Below, one piece after another: positions 17,433 to 26,477 of a stretch of 64,000 nt of DNA. A model generated the notes under the pieces. The model was not told the origin of the DNA, ran no database searches, and was given only the letters and a program-made list of their open reading frames with translations. This DNA is from an uncultured Lachnospiraceae bacterium. Lineage in GTDB: Bacteria > Bacillota > Clostridia > Lachnospirales > Lachnospiraceae. A program made the position numbers and the translations under genes. Where the stretch lies: positions 8,210 through 72,209 of the forward strand of contig CAJUMV010000019.1 of assembly GCA_910587715.1 (NCBI GenBank), in the 5' to 3' direction. Within the stretch, counting starts at the first letter, position 1. The number at the start of each line of letters is the position of its first letter.

Positions 17433-19057
17433 TCAATTCCCTGCCCCATGTGGGGGACAAGACCTTTTTCCAGAGCGACGGCGTGCGCGGTTCCGAATAT
17501 CAGATGAGGTTTGCGTCGGACGAGCCGGATTTTGATGTGAAAGCGTATTATTACGATGATGGGAAGAAAACCCTGCAGGAGGTGGACGCCGCATACTACC
17601 GGGTGCTCTACAGCGATAAGGACAGCACGGGAATTGACCAGAAGGACGGCGACGACTGGAAACTGCAGGTGGATGAAACCGGGAAGGATGTGCCTTACAC
17701 GCCGCCTGGCTGGTATACGAAGGTGGATTTCGCGACGCGGTTTGGCGGGCTGGAAAAGGCGCGCAGCGTCCGCATTGAGTTTGTGGATTCCAACGATACC
17801 TTTACGGAGGGCGGTGATAATACGCATTACCGTGAGCTGATGAAGCCGGGAAGGACCATTGTGGTGAAGTATCAGGCAAAGGTGGAAGGAGCAGTCCAGC
17901 CGGGGGAATATGCGTGGAATGCCTTTGGCTACCGCTTTAAGCGATTTGTGGATACCCGCGGAGAAGCTTTTTCTTCCAGAACGGGCGTGCGGATTCCCAC
18001 CGTGCCGACCTTTACGGAAATGTTGGTGGATGAGGAGCGAAATCCTTATCCGAATCCCGGTCCGGAGGGGCTGGAGTTTGCCTTTACGATACGAAAGAAA
18101 GCGGGAAAAGACGAAAATCATATGCCCTATCAGGAGCAGACGATTTCCTTTACCCTGACGCTGGAAACGGATGAGAGTGAGAAGGAAAGGACGATAACGC
18201 GGGATGAGATCACCCAGACGGTGAGCGGCATTGTCTATACGAGACAGGATGACGACACGGACAGTAAGGGTAAGCTGCGGGAGTTTTGGCAGGACGGGGC
18301 GCTCTATGAAGTAGTTCAGACAAAGAGAGCCAAGTATTATCCGCTTGACAGCATTTCCATAAACGGTGTGCCCTATGAGGAGGGTAACGGGGAGTTCCGG
18401 TATTACTCCGGTGCGGCGCCGGAAATCGTCTACACGAACATACACAGACAATGGAATCTGACGGTCAAGAAGGTGGCGGAGGTGGATAACGAGCCGCTGA
18501 AAGATGCGCTGTTCGGGCTATATACAGAGGATGCGCAGGAGCGGATGGACGAGACGGCGCTTGCGGGCAATCCTTATTATCAGACGTACAAGCATGTGGC
18601 TGTCAGTGAGATTATGCTGGATGAAAATACGACGCTGTACCTGAAGGACCTGCAGATGACGGACAAGGACGGATTGATTCTGTGGGAGGAGCTGGAAGGA
18701 GAGCAGTATTATGTGAGGGAGCTGGTACCTCCCCGCGGATGCAAATTAAATACCACGTGTTATTGCGTGCAGCCAACCACGGAAATGCCGTTTGTTATTA
18801 TAAATGAACCCGCGCCCAGGCTGGCTGATACGGGCGGAATAGGAACCATTCCTTTTTACATATTGGGTGTTATTTTAGTTGCCGTCAATACAATTATTAT
18901 GGGAAGGAGGGGAGAGCGACGGAGACGGAAGAAAGACGGGAACAAAAGCGCGGGCCCGGCAAAGACGGCGGGCGTGGCGCTGACGGCGGCGCTTGCGGTG
19001 AAGGTTCTCGTGCGGGTGGTGCAGATTCGCAGGGAAAGAAGAAAGCGCCGCGGGTAA
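17216..19057 (+). CDS. Giant surface adhesin, fragment 4, with Cna-B-like domain and LADTGG anchor
   Basis: The C-terminal piece of the adhesin. True coding begins near 17,383 (GTQNAEERKYSLQDM); the earlier part of this frame is a shadow of fragment 3. Near the end a prealbumin/Cna-B-like domain is visible (LTVKKVAEVDNEPLKDALF, LILWEELEGEQYYVRELVPP), the sort of domain often stabilised by isopeptide bonds. Then LADTGGIGTIPFYILGVILV gives a sortase signal and membrane anchor. A basic tail follows and is unusually long (about 60 residues with a second hydrophobic stretch) because it overlaps the next gene. The protein would be wall-anchored or placed at the pilus tip by the sortases downstream. 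Confidence 0.7.
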   Translation: MDHGGGGSAGGRGRSDRAGGCGGAALEKPDGPAQRCGEHGDLYYGRAESGRGGGGGTQNAEERKYSLQDMVLINSLPHVGDKTFFQSDGVRGSEYQMRFASDEPDFDVKAYYYDDGKKTLQEVDAAYYRVLYSDKDSTGIDQKDGDDWKLQVDETGKDVPYTPPGWYTKVDFATRFGGLEKARSVRIEFVDSNDTFTEGGDNTHYRELMKPGRTIVVKYQAKVEGAVQPGEYAWNAFGYRFKRFVDTRGEAFSSRTGVRIPTVPTFTEMLVDEERNPYPNPGPEGLEFAFTIRKKAGKDENHMPYQEQTISFTLTLETDESEKERTITRDEITQTVSGIVYTRQDDDTDSKGKLREFWQDGALYEVVQTKRAKYYPLDSISINGVPYEEGNGEFRYYSGAAPEIVYTNIHRQWNLTVKKVAEVDNEPLKDALFGLYTEDAQERMDETALAGNPYYQTYKHVAVSEIMLDENTTLYLKDLQMTDKDGLILWEELEGEQYYVRELVPPRGCKLNTTCYCVQPTTEMPFVIINEPAPRLADTGGIGTIPFYILGVILVAVNTIIMGRRGERRRRKKDGNKSAGPAKTAGVALTAALAVKVLVRVVQIRRERRKRRG

Positions 19058-19086
19058 CGGCGGTACTGTTTCTGGCTGCGGGACTT

Positions 19087-19542
19087 GTGTCCGCAGGAAT
19101 CCTGGCGGCGGCTCTCCTCCTGCCGGTATTTCAGATATACGGAAACGCTATGGCACCTTCCTTGATTAAGGGGGATGTGGTGGCGGCAGTCAGGGGACAG
19201 AACTGGGAGCAGGGCGATATCATTGCTTTTCACTGTCACAATAAGGTTCTGGTAAAAAGGCTGATCGCCGGATCGGGCAGCGAGGTGAATATCGTTTCGG
19301 ACGGCTCGGTCTATGTGGACGGGAATCTTCTGCCGGAGTTTTATCTGCCGGAGAAGAGCGCGGGGACGTGCACCACGGAATTTCCCTGCACGGTGCCGGA
19401 GGGGGCGTATTTCGTGCTGGGGGATGAAAGAACCATCACTGCGGACAGCAGGAGCGTACAGATTGGCTGTGTGCCGAAGGAACAGGTAATCGGGAAAATC
19501 GCATTTCGGCTGTGGGGGAGCGGCATCGGCGTGGTGCGGTGA
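19087..19542 (+). CDS. Signal peptidase I-like protein with catalytic Ser replaced by Ala
   Basis: S26-family fold of 151 residues as called from GTG. Box motifs are recognisable: YGNAMAPSLIKGD where G-x-SM-x-P is expected, VLVKRLIAGSG with the general-base Lys (K57), and GAYFVLGDERTITADSR. The catalytic Ser is Ala (GCT at 19,147-19,149), so peptidase activity is unlikely. Pilus islands of streptococci carry similar catalytically altered proteins (SipA/LepA) that are needed for pilus polymerisation; a chaperone-like role is inferred here. The start is uncertain. The membrane helix extends upstream (VTAVLFLAAGLVSAGIL), and GGAAGGAGGGG at 18,901-18,912 is followed by an in-frame ACG at 18,919 where a start would be expected. 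The upstream frame overlaps the end of the adhesin gene. Confidence 0.75.
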   Translation: MSAGILAAALLLPVFQIYGNAMAPSLIKGDVVAAVRGQNWEQGDIIAFHCHNKVLVKRLIAGSGSEVNIVSDGSVYVDGNLLPEFYLPEKSAGTCTTEFPCTVPEGAYFVLGDERTITADSRSVQIGCVPKEQVIGKIAFRLWGSGIGVVR

Positions 19543-19645
19543 ACGGGTCAATCGGGGAGTTGGAAATAGAGAAACAAGGACAGATAAACTGTCGTAAAAA
19601 GAAGGGTAGAAAAAGGGACAGAAAAAACAGACACAGAAAAGGAGC

Positions 19646-21366
19646 GTGAGGAATTTGAAAAGGGGAATGAGGAGACGTAGAAAAATGGGACCTGCAAGAC
19701 GGTTTTTGCCAGTGGTTCTGGCGGCGATGCTGGCGGTGGTGATGTCGATGACGGTGCTGGCGGCGGGTGAGACGCCGGGCACATCGAATGCGGACACGAA
19801 AGGAAGCATTACCATCATCAATCCGCAAAAAGGCGTGACTTACAGCGCGTACAAGATATTTGACGTGACTTATGCAGCTGCCGGGGATAAGACTTCCTAC
19901 AGTTATACCATTGCGGGGGATTCTGCATGGTATCCCACGGTTAAGCAGTTCGCGGACGTGACAGAGAACAAGTTGACGCTGGTTAAGGCGGCAGGCAGTG
20001 ATATCTACGTGGTGAACGCGGCGGAAGGGTTCAGCTCGGCAAACTTTGCCAAAGCCTTGCAGGGCGCTGTCACCGGCAAGACGGCGGATGTTACAGGCAA
20101 ACTTGCGGATGATGCGGCGGAAGATGCCACCTTGTCATTGGGCACCGATTTATCTTTAGGGTACTATCTGGTAATGGGAACCAACGCCGGGCTGTGCAGT
20201 CTGGACACCACGGACCCGGATGCGGAAGTGAAGGATAAAAATGATATGCCCTTTGACAAAGAGCTGACGGGGATAGGTGATGGTACAGATACTACGCCGC
20301 TGCCTGCGCCTGTGGATGAATACGGCGTAACGGTGGGTTCGACGCTTACTTACACCATTACGGGCGAGGTGCCGGATACCGAAGGCTTTGAGCAGTATGT
20401 TTACATAGCGGAAGATACCATGGATGCGGGTCTTACCATGAACCATGATGTAAAGTTAAAGATAGACGGTACAGAGATTGCGGGACTGACTTCAGATACT
20501 TCCGGAACGATTCCGACACCTGAAAAAAATTTGGCAAAGGGTACGGTCTATTACAAAGGGGTTACGGCAGCCTCGGGCGGCGGATTTGTCCTGCGGCTGG
20601 ATATGAAGGACTATGCCGACAAAGCAGGGAAAAAACTGGAAATCACCTATACGGCTACGGTTAATGAGAATGCTGTGGGTGTGGTTTCCAAGAACGAGGC
20701 GAAGCTAAAGTACGGTAATGACCCTGATGATCTGACGAATGGGACACCTTCGGAAGTCCGGGTTTTCACGTCAAATATTGAAGTGTTAAAGTATGCGAAA
20801 AACGCAGCGGATGCCGCCGATACGAGCAAAGCGCTGGAGGGGGCGGAGTTTGTTCTGCAAAACAGTGTGACTGCGGGTGACGGCACGATATCTCCCGGCG
20901 GAAAGTATTATAAGGCGACTATCACCGGTGATGCACCGAATCAAAAAGTAACCAAAGTAGAATGGGTGACCGTATCGATGACGCAACGCGCCTGACAACC
21001 GGGAGCGACGGAAAGGCTGTATTCCAAGGTCTGGAGAACGGTACCTACTATCTGGTGGAGACTAAGGCGCCTGCCGGTTACAATCTGTTGGGAGCAAACG
21101 ATAAGACAGATGATGGCAAGATAACGGAAAAGGGAGAAGTTAAGGTCGTGATAGCCACTACCATCAAGAAAAATGCCGATGGCAGCTTGACGGCGGACCC
21201 GGCTGATTTCACGGTTCATGAGAAAGTAGCCAACAGCGAAGGTTCTCTCCTGCCGAGCACCGGCGGTATCGGTACGACCATCTTCTACATCGTGGGCGGC
21301 GTGCTGCTCGCGGCGGCTGTGCTCTGGTTCGTGGTGAGCAGGAGACGGGCGGGAACGCAGAAGTAA
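19646..21366 (+). pseudogene. Major pilin (SpaA-type backbone), frameshifted near 20,965
   Basis: A sortase-polymerised pilin of about 570 residues if one missing base is restored. It has a basic N-terminus and signal peptide (RFLPVVLAAMLAVVMSMTVLAA), an N-terminal domain with YSAYKIFDVTY, a middle Cna-B-like domain (GSTLTYTITGEVPD) and a C-terminal domain with the E-box YYLVETKAPAGYN. Then come LPSTGG, a hydrophobic anchor and RRRAGTQK. The first frame stops at 20,995. The E-box and anchor lie in a second frame (20,962-21,366); KVEWVT should lead into IDDATRLTTGSDG, and GTGACCGTATCGATGAC appears to lack one base. The start may be GTG 19,646 or, better placed behind AAAAGGAG, TTG 19,655. As read, only an unanchored truncated protein is made. 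Confidence 0.85.
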
Positions 21367-21421
21367 GACGCACAGTCATGCGGAAACGACGGATGAGTAA
21401 GGCGCGGGAGAGCGGAGCGGC

Positions 21422-22249
21422 ATGAAAAGGCGCATAACAAATGTTATTTTTATGTTGGTGTTTCTGACAGGGCTCGGCTTCCTGCTCTACCCGACCGTCA
21501 GCGACCGCTGGAACAGGATGCACCAGACCCGCGCCATCACCGCTTACGCGGAGGCTGCGGCATCCATGGATGATGCGGATTATGAGAAGGTTATGGCGGC
21601 GGCACGTGCCTATAACGGGGAGCTGGCGGCGCGGGGCGGCAGCGTTACCCTGACGGAGGAGGAGAAGGCGGCGTATGAAGCGCAGCTCAATATCACCGGG
21701 CAGGGGGTCATGGGCTATATAGATATCCCGAAGATAGACTGTTACCTGCCGGTCTACCACGGCACCACGGAGGGCGTGCTGCAGACGTCCGTGGGGCATC
21801 TGGAGGGCAGCTCCCTGCCCGTAGGCGGGGAGAGTACCCACTGCGTGCTGTCGGGGCACCGGGGGCTTCCCAGCGCAAGGCTGTTTACGGACTTAGACCA
21901 GATAATAACAGGTGATATGTTCATGGTGTGCGTGCTGGACGAGGCGCTGACCTATGAGGTGGACCAGATCCTCGTGGTGCTGCCAGAAGAGACGGAAGCC
22001 CTTGCCATAGAGACGGGGAAGGATTACTGCACGCTGGTGACCTGCACGCCCTACGGGGTGAACTCCCACCGGCTGCTGGTGAGGGGCAGGCGGACGGACA
22101 CCCTGTCCGGGGAGATGACGCAGCGTATCACGGCGGACGCGGTGCAGATTGAAACGCCGCTCGTGGTGTCGGTGGCGGCGGTGCCGATGGTCGTGGTGCT
22201 GCTCGCAGCGCTTGTGTATGGTGTGCGGCGGAGACGGCGCGGGATGTGA
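21422..22249 (+). CDS. Class C (pilin-polymerising) sortase
   Basis: A 275-residue membrane transpeptidase that links pilin subunits. It has an N-terminal transmembrane helix (about 7-24), a conserved GYIDIPKIDCYLPVYHGT, catalytic His146 in VLSGHRGLPSARLFTDL, Cys208 in TLVTCTPYGVNSHR and Arg217. A C-terminal hydrophobic segment followed by RRRRRG-type residues (about 250-275) is also typical of class C enzymes. It lies 55 bases after the major pilin and is the expected enzyme for its LPSTGG signal. A canonical N-terminal lid motif (DPF/W) is not obvious. All catalytic residues are present, so assembly capacity is intact even though the substrate genes are broken. Confidence 0.95.
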   Translation: MKRRITNVIFMLVFLTGLGFLLYPTVSDRWNRMHQTRAITAYAEAAASMDDADYEKVMAAARAYNGELAARGGSVTLTEEEKAAYEAQLNITGQGVMGYIDIPKIDCYLPVYHGTTEGVLQTSVGHLEGSSLPVGGESTHCVLSGHRGLPSARLFTDLDQIITGDMFMVCVLDEALTYEVDQILVVLPEETEALAIETGKDYCTLVTCTPYGVNSHRLLVRGRRTDTLSGEMTQRITADAVQIETPLVVSVAAVPMVVVLLAALVYGVRRRRRGM

Positions 22250-22337
22250 GCAGCGCAGAGGATAGCGGGCAACAAAATATAAAAACGTATGTTATTGAAT
22301 AAATGTGAGCCGGGAAGAGAGAAAAGGGACGAACAGG

Positions 22338-23552
22338 ATGGGAAAGTCTGACAGAGGGAAAAGAAAGGGATATATGGGAAAAATGGTGCATTCGACGTCG
22401 AAGATTTCGACGGCAGCGCTCTCCCTGTGCCTTATCCTGACCTTTTTCGTCAGACCGCTCCCGGTGCGTGCGTCTGCAGCAGAGCCGCCGGATATCACGG
22501 ACGGGAAGAAATATTCCATCAGGATCATGATGGTGTATGAGGATAAAACGGTGGAGGGCGGCTCCTTTGAGGCGTACCGTGTCGGTGAGATCGTCAAGGT
22601 AAGGACGCCTTCAAAGGCGCAGAGCGCGGCGCCTTCTCAGGATGCGGGAACGGCGGGGGAGGCATACCGTTTCTGGCCGACAGAGTCCCTTGTGAAGTCG
22701 ATGGGCTTTGGACAGGAAGAGATAGACAGGATAAACGGGATTGACAGGGACGAGCCAGACGCGGAGAGCAGGCTGAATGCTATCCTGAACGATAAACTGG
22801 GCGGCAGTGAGCTAAACGGGATAGAGACGGCGGCGCAGAAGGAGAAGCTGGCGAAAGCGCTGGCGGTCTATGTGAAGGCTCCCGCAGAGCAGGGGAATAT
22901 TACGGCAACTGACGGTGATGACGGCGGACAGGAGATGCCGGATATCTGGGGAGACGACCACACGGTACGGGGAAATGAAGGCGGCGTGGCCGCATTTGAG
23001 AACCTGCGCACGGGGCTGTATCTGTTCACCCAGAGCACGGAGCAGGCGTCGCCGGGGTATTACCCCGTGGAGCCGTTCCTCGTATCGGTGCCGGTGTATG
23101 ACAGCGAATACAATTATAACGTGCAGGCTTTCCCGAATGACTATGAGGTGAAGATCTATGTGAAGTTCCGGCTGATGGCGATACCTCCGGACCCGCCCGA
23201 TTCACCGGACCCGCCGGAGCCACCCGACCCTCCTGTTCCGCCGGACCCGCCGGGACCGAGACCGAAGCCGGAGCCAAAACCGGACCCAGAACCGAAACCG
23301 GAGCCGTCTCCTGCGCCGGATCCCGCGCCAGAACCGCCTATCGAGCAGTGGGCGAGGGCGTATCTGGCGGAGCCGTCGGCAGCCCGGGAACCGGAAACGG
23401 CGCCCAGACTGCCCCAGACCGGACAGATAAACTGGCCGGTCCCGGTGTTAGCAGTGAGCGGGGCGGCGCTGCTGTTGACAGGGCTTCTGCTGCGACTTGC
23501 CGGCAGGAAGAACGCTGCGGGAGAAGAAGATACTGATCGCGGAAGAGAGTGA
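22338..23552 (+). CDS. LPQTG-anchored minor pilin / surface protein
   Basis: A 404-residue cell-wall protein. After a basic start comes a signal peptide (ISTAALSLCLILTFFVRPLPV, cut near VRASA), then a domain with KKYSIRIMMVYEDKTVEGG and ENLRTGLYLFTQ resembling pilin N-terminal domains. A Pro-rich wall-spanning region (about 280-345, PPDPPDSPDPP and PKPEPKPDPEPK) leads to the sorting signal LPQTG, a hydrophobic helix and a charged tail. The frame opens at GTG 22,305; ATG 22,338 is chosen as the more likely start, but ATG 22,374 is also possible. It overlaps the second sortase gene by four bases, so the two are probably translationally coupled. It is a likely base pilin or wall anchor of the fibre. 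Confidence 0.85.
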   Translation: MGKSDRGKRKGYMGKMVHSTSKISTAALSLCLILTFFVRPLPVRASAAEPPDITDGKKYSIRIMMVYEDKTVEGGSFEAYRVGEIVKVRTPSKAQSAAPSQDAGTAGEAYRFWPTESLVKSMGFGQEEIDRINGIDRDEPDAESRLNAILNDKLGGSELNGIETAAQKEKLAKALAVYVKAPAEQGNITATDGDDGGQEMPDIWGDDHTVRGNEGGVAAFENLRTGLYLFTQSTEQASPGYYPVEPFLVSVPVYDSEYNYNVQAFPNDYEVKIYVKFRLMAIPPDPPDSPDPPEPPDPPVPPDPPGPRPKPEPKPDPEPKPEPSPAPDPAPEPPIEQWARAYLAEPSAAREPETAPRLPQTGQINWPVPVLAVSGAALLLTGLLLRLAGRKNAAGEEDTDRGRE

Positions 23553-24322
23553 AGAACAGTGGAAGAGATGAGCAGCGAAAGAGGGCACAGGGGAGAGACG
23601 GGCAGCGCAAATACGGAGAAAGTACAGGCAATGCAGAAGGACAGAAGGACATCATTAGGATTACAGGCGCAGTTTTTGTCAGCATGGGTATAGCGCTCAT
23701 GCTGGCGGGATTGTGTCTTTTTTTGTGGAACAGGCGGGAGGATGAGCTGGCGGGGAGACGGGCGCAGGAGACGCTGGCGGAAGTGAAGGCGGCGATGGAA
23801 GCAGGGGCAGCGTTATCGGAACAATGGGGAGACAGCGCGGCTTCTTTGGCAGAGGGAGATCCTGCCATCGGGAGCGGCAGGGATGCGGAAGGCGGTACCG
23901 GGGAGCAGGGGACAGACATCCCTACAGTGACGGTCGGCGCTTATGAATACGCGGGGTATCTGTGTATTCCCGCGCTCGGACTGGAGCTGCCCGTGATGGC
24001 ACAGTGGAGCTATCCCCGGTTAAAGGCGGCGCCATGCCGTTATTATGGTACAGCCAGAGAGGGGAATCTGGTGATCGCCGCCCATAATTATCCCAGACAT
24101 TTCGGCAGGCTGTCAAAACTGTCTCAGGGAGCGGAGATTACTTACACCGACGCGGAAGGGACGGTATGGCGTTATGAAGTGGAGACGACGGACGTGCTCG
24201 CGCCGGAAGCGGTGGAGGAGATGACGGAGGCGGGATATGCGCTGACGCTGTTTACCTGTACTTACGGCGGGGCGAGCCGGGTGACGGTGCGGTGCAGGGC
24301 GGGGGAGGAGCGGACTTTCTAA
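23549..24322 (+). CDS. Sortase, second enzyme of the pilus locus
   Basis: A 257-residue sortase with a long hydrophilic cytoplasmic N-terminus (about 1-34), one transmembrane helix (about 36-60) and an extracellular catalytic domain. His179 lies in VIAAHNYPRHFGRLSKL, Cys237 in LTLFTCTYGGASR and Arg244 follows at the normal spacing. It differs from the class C enzyme upstream: it lacks the C-terminal membrane segment. It may anchor the finished pilus to the wall or handle the LPQTG protein with which it overlaps (GTG start inside GAGTGA). The subclass cannot be fixed by eye. It ends the pilus operon; the DNA turns AT-rich right after it. Confidence 0.9.
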   Translation: MKNSGRDEQRKRAQGRDGQRKYGESTGNAEGQKDIIRITGAVFVSMGIALMLAGLCLFLWNRREDELAGRRAQETLAEVKAAMEAGAALSEQWGDSAASLAEGDPAIGSGRDAEGGTGEQGTDIPTVTVGAYEYAGYLCIPALGLELPVMAQWSYPRLKAAPCRYYGTAREGNLVIAAHNYPRHFGRLSKLSQGAEITYTDAEGTVWRYEVETTDVLAPEAVEEMTEAGYALTLFTCTYGGASRVTVRCRAGEERTF

Positions 24323-24338
24323 GATATTTTTTGTTATA

Positions 24339-24367
24339 GTGACAAAATTCGCGATAAGGTGTAATAT
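24339..24367 (+). promoter_or_regulatory. Predicted promoter of the AT-rich four-gene operon
   Basis: GTGACA (24,339-24,344) and TAATAT (24,362-24,367) are separated by 17 bases and lie about 30 bases before the start of the metallo-hydrolase gene. The boxes are moderate matches to the sigma-A consensus. Confidence 0.45.
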
Positions 24368-24395
24368 ATAGACAAAATTATCTTTGGAGAAAACG

Positions 24396-25802
24396 ATGAA
24401 TACTTGTCTTTCAGGCTTGTGGGATATTTTGCTGGAAAAATATTACGAGAAAATGATGTCTAACCCCGATTATGCAGATGAGGATACATGCAGGGAAGAA
24501 ATCGGTGTTATGCTTGAGCGGTTTTACAGAGATAATAGTCTGCGTAAACCATTACACGTACAGATATTTTATGATGAACTTTCAAAAAATGGGGGAGATG
24601 TTCAGCATGCGGCAGAACAAGCCGATAAAAAATCGGAGGAATGTGGATTATGTGTAATATGCAGTAGATGTGCCAGAAGTTTTTATGAGATATTGAGTCA
24701 TCGGAGAATGGAAAGACCTTTGCCGACAGAATGGAATAAATATTTTGTGGACAGGAATCAGATGTATTTTTATTTGTCGGCATATAAGCTGCTAAAATCA
24801 TATCGACAGATAAAAGACACATTAATATGTTTAAAAGGATTTTCATCGACTACGCCGGCTATATATTCAGCGGTTTTTGAAGGAGCATGTACTGGTGGCG
24901 GAATATATTTTAATTTGGATGGTTTTGGGGTGGTGATTGATCCGGGCATTGGTTTTGTAGAATCAATGCATAAGCAGGGGATTTTTATAGAAGATATCAA
25001 TGCGGTAATTGTGACACATAATCATTTGGATCACAATGCGGATATGGGGACGGTTTCTGCACTGTCATATGATATTAACCGATATTACAGGAATCAGGAA
25101 CGTTTTTATCAACAGTTTTTTCCTAATAGAAGAAGTCGGAAACATGAGATAAGCTGGTGGTTGGATGAAAGTACACAGAAGGCTAATAGTGAAATTGTGC
25201 CGATGAGCAGATGTTTGACAGAATGCTATGAATGGAAAGAACTCAATAGTGCTGTAGCGATTAAGGTAATTGAAACAAAACATATGAGTGGGAACAAGTC
25301 ATATGGAATCAAGTGTAAATTAAAGCTGGCTGACAAGGTAACAATAATTGGATATACTTCCGATACTCGATATTTTTTGGAACTTGCGGAATTTATGCGG
25401 GAATGTGACATCCTTATTTTTAATATAAGTGATATTTATGAGAAGGATGTAAGAGGAAAAAAACAAAAGAATACGCATCTGGGATACGATGGAAGTATAA
25501 ATCTGCTGCAGGATGACGAACAGAAGTTCCGCCTGGCTATTGCATCAGAGTTTTGCTGCAACAATGGTGATTATCGAATGAATGTTGTACGTAAGTTAAA
25601 TGAGCATGTGCGGCATCGGAGAAAGGCCTATGTTATGCCGGGGGAGGTAGGCATGAAAGTTGATTTGCAGAGCGGAGGAATTTTTTGCAGCCGATGCAAA
25701 CAGGTTGTTTCTCCTGAATCTGTTTGCATTGTATCTCCAGAGCGAGAATTTGGCACAATCCAATATGTTTGTCGGTCGTGTAGATATAAGGCGGAGGATT
25801 AA
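24396..25802 (+). CDS. Metallo-beta-lactamase-fold hydrolase with C-terminal zinc finger
   Basis: A 468-residue cytoplasmic protein. Residues about 1-155 are an unrecognised N-terminal region. The catalytic domain has VTHNHLDHNAD (HxHxDH metal motif), a His in ETKHMSGNKSYG, the bridging Asp in GYTSDTRY and a final His in THLGYDGSINLL, so a two-metal site looks complete. The set resembles RNase Z-like or related nucleic-acid or phosphodiester hydrolases. The C-terminus has CSRCKQVV and CRSCRY, a CxxC-CxxC zinc finger. ATG 24,396 is chosen over a TTG four codons earlier because TTTGGAGA is well placed for it. It heads an operon with three small unknown genes, all AT-rich compared with the flanks. 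The substrate is unknown; a nuclease role in a small defence or stress system is speculative. Confidence 0.75.
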   Translation: MNTCLSGLWDILLEKYYEKMMSNPDYADEDTCREEIGVMLERFYRDNSLRKPLHVQIFYDELSKNGGDVQHAAEQADKKSEECGLCVICSRCARSFYEILSHRRMERPLPTEWNKYFVDRNQMYFYLSAYKLLKSYRQIKDTLICLKGFSSTTPAIYSAVFEGACTGGGIYFNLDGFGVVIDPGIGFVESMHKQGIFIEDINAVIVTHNHLDHNADMGTVSALSYDINRYYRNQERFYQQFFPNRRSRKHEISWWLDESTQKANSEIVPMSRCLTECYEWKELNSAVAIKVIETKHMSGNKSYGIKCKLKLADKVTIIGYTSDTRYFLELAEFMRECDILIFNISDIYEKDVRGKKQKNTHLGYDGSINLLQDDEQKFRLAIASEFCCNNGDYRMNVVRKLNEHVRHRRKAYVMPGEVGMKVDLQSGGIFCSRCKQVVSPESVCIVSPEREFGTIQYVCRSCRYKAED

Positions 25803-25869
25803 AGCCGATAATTTGGGGTAACGGATTGACTATTGGGGTCATATATAATATACTGAGGAAGGTTTAAAA

Positions 25870-26298
25870 ATGAAAGATTATGAGCATATGGTACTTGCGA
25901 TTGATGAACTGATCAGTCATAGGGTTTCTGGAATCATTTGTATGGAAAGCTGCAGAAGTTGTTATTTTCCAAAAGGATTTAGGAAGGTCTTTGATTCTTT
26001 CTGTGAGATACGAAAAGATTATGAAGATAATCAGGAGATTTATTCGGATGAAAGCATGGAAATGGTGGAACAAACCAGATTTCAGGCATATTGCAGGCAG
26101 GAACAAGCTGAGATTTTAAATAATTTTATCAAGGAGCTTGAGGAGTTGGCGCCAGAGATTGATTTCAGAGAAGAAGCAAGAAATTATTATTGTGCTTTGG
26201 AGCAGGAAGATGTACAAACGCCGGAGATGTATCTGTCTGTGTATCCATTTTTGGCTTCGCTGATAAGTACAAAGGAAGAACGGGTGAGTGAACTATGA
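25870..26298 (+). CDS. Hypothetical protein, second gene of metallo-hydrolase operon
   Basis: A 142-residue acidic, soluble protein with no signal peptide or membrane segment and no family that I recognise. It has a Cys cluster near the N-terminus (CMESCRSCYF) and a largely helical remainder rich in Glu (ILNNFIKELEELAPEIDFREE). AGGAAGGTTT lies just before the ATG. It starts 67 bases after the metallo-hydrolase, and its stop overlaps the start of the next gene (ATGA), so the three genes appear to be made together. Confidence 0.65.
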   Translation: MKDYEHMVLAIDELISHRVSGIICMESCRSCYFPKGFRKVFDSFCEIRKDYEDNQEIYSDESMEMVEQTRFQAYCRQEQAEILNNFIKELEELAPEIDFREEARNYYCALEQEDVQTPEMYLSVYPFLASLISTKEERVSEL

Positions 26299-26477
26299 TA
26301 GAGAATTTTGAACAAAAATACGCAAGGTTACTTGAAGAAGCCAGAAAAAAACCATTTCAGATGCTGCCTTCTGTGGAGAGACGCGGAGGATATCTGTGGG
26401 AGACACAGCCGGTAGTTGTTTCCAAAGAAGAAATAAAATGTGCGGAGGGTGCGTTCATAGAGCAGTATTGTCTGTGA
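26295..26477 (+). CDS. Small hypothetical protein, third gene of the operon
   Basis: A 60-residue soluble protein overlapping the previous gene by four bases (ATGA) and the next by one base (TGATG). The tight coupling supports it as a real gene. The sequence (MIENFEQKYARLLEEARKKP and on) is helical at first and then contains LWETQPVVVSKEEIK. It could be an independent small partner or the first part of a gene split from the next one. No family is recognised. Confidence 0.55.
   Translation: MIENFEQKYARLLEEARKKPFQMLPSVERRGGYLWETQPVVVSKEEIKCAEGAFIEQYCL

Noticed and set aside
17360..18451. Minus-strand frame of 363 codons opposite adhesin fragment 4
   Set aside because: Arg/Ile-rich composition typical of antisense reading; no start signals.
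26396..26476. Longer start for the fourth gene of the AT-rich operon
   Set aside because: It would overlap nearly half of the third gene in another frame; the ATG at 26,477 fits the TGATG coupling seen in the operon.
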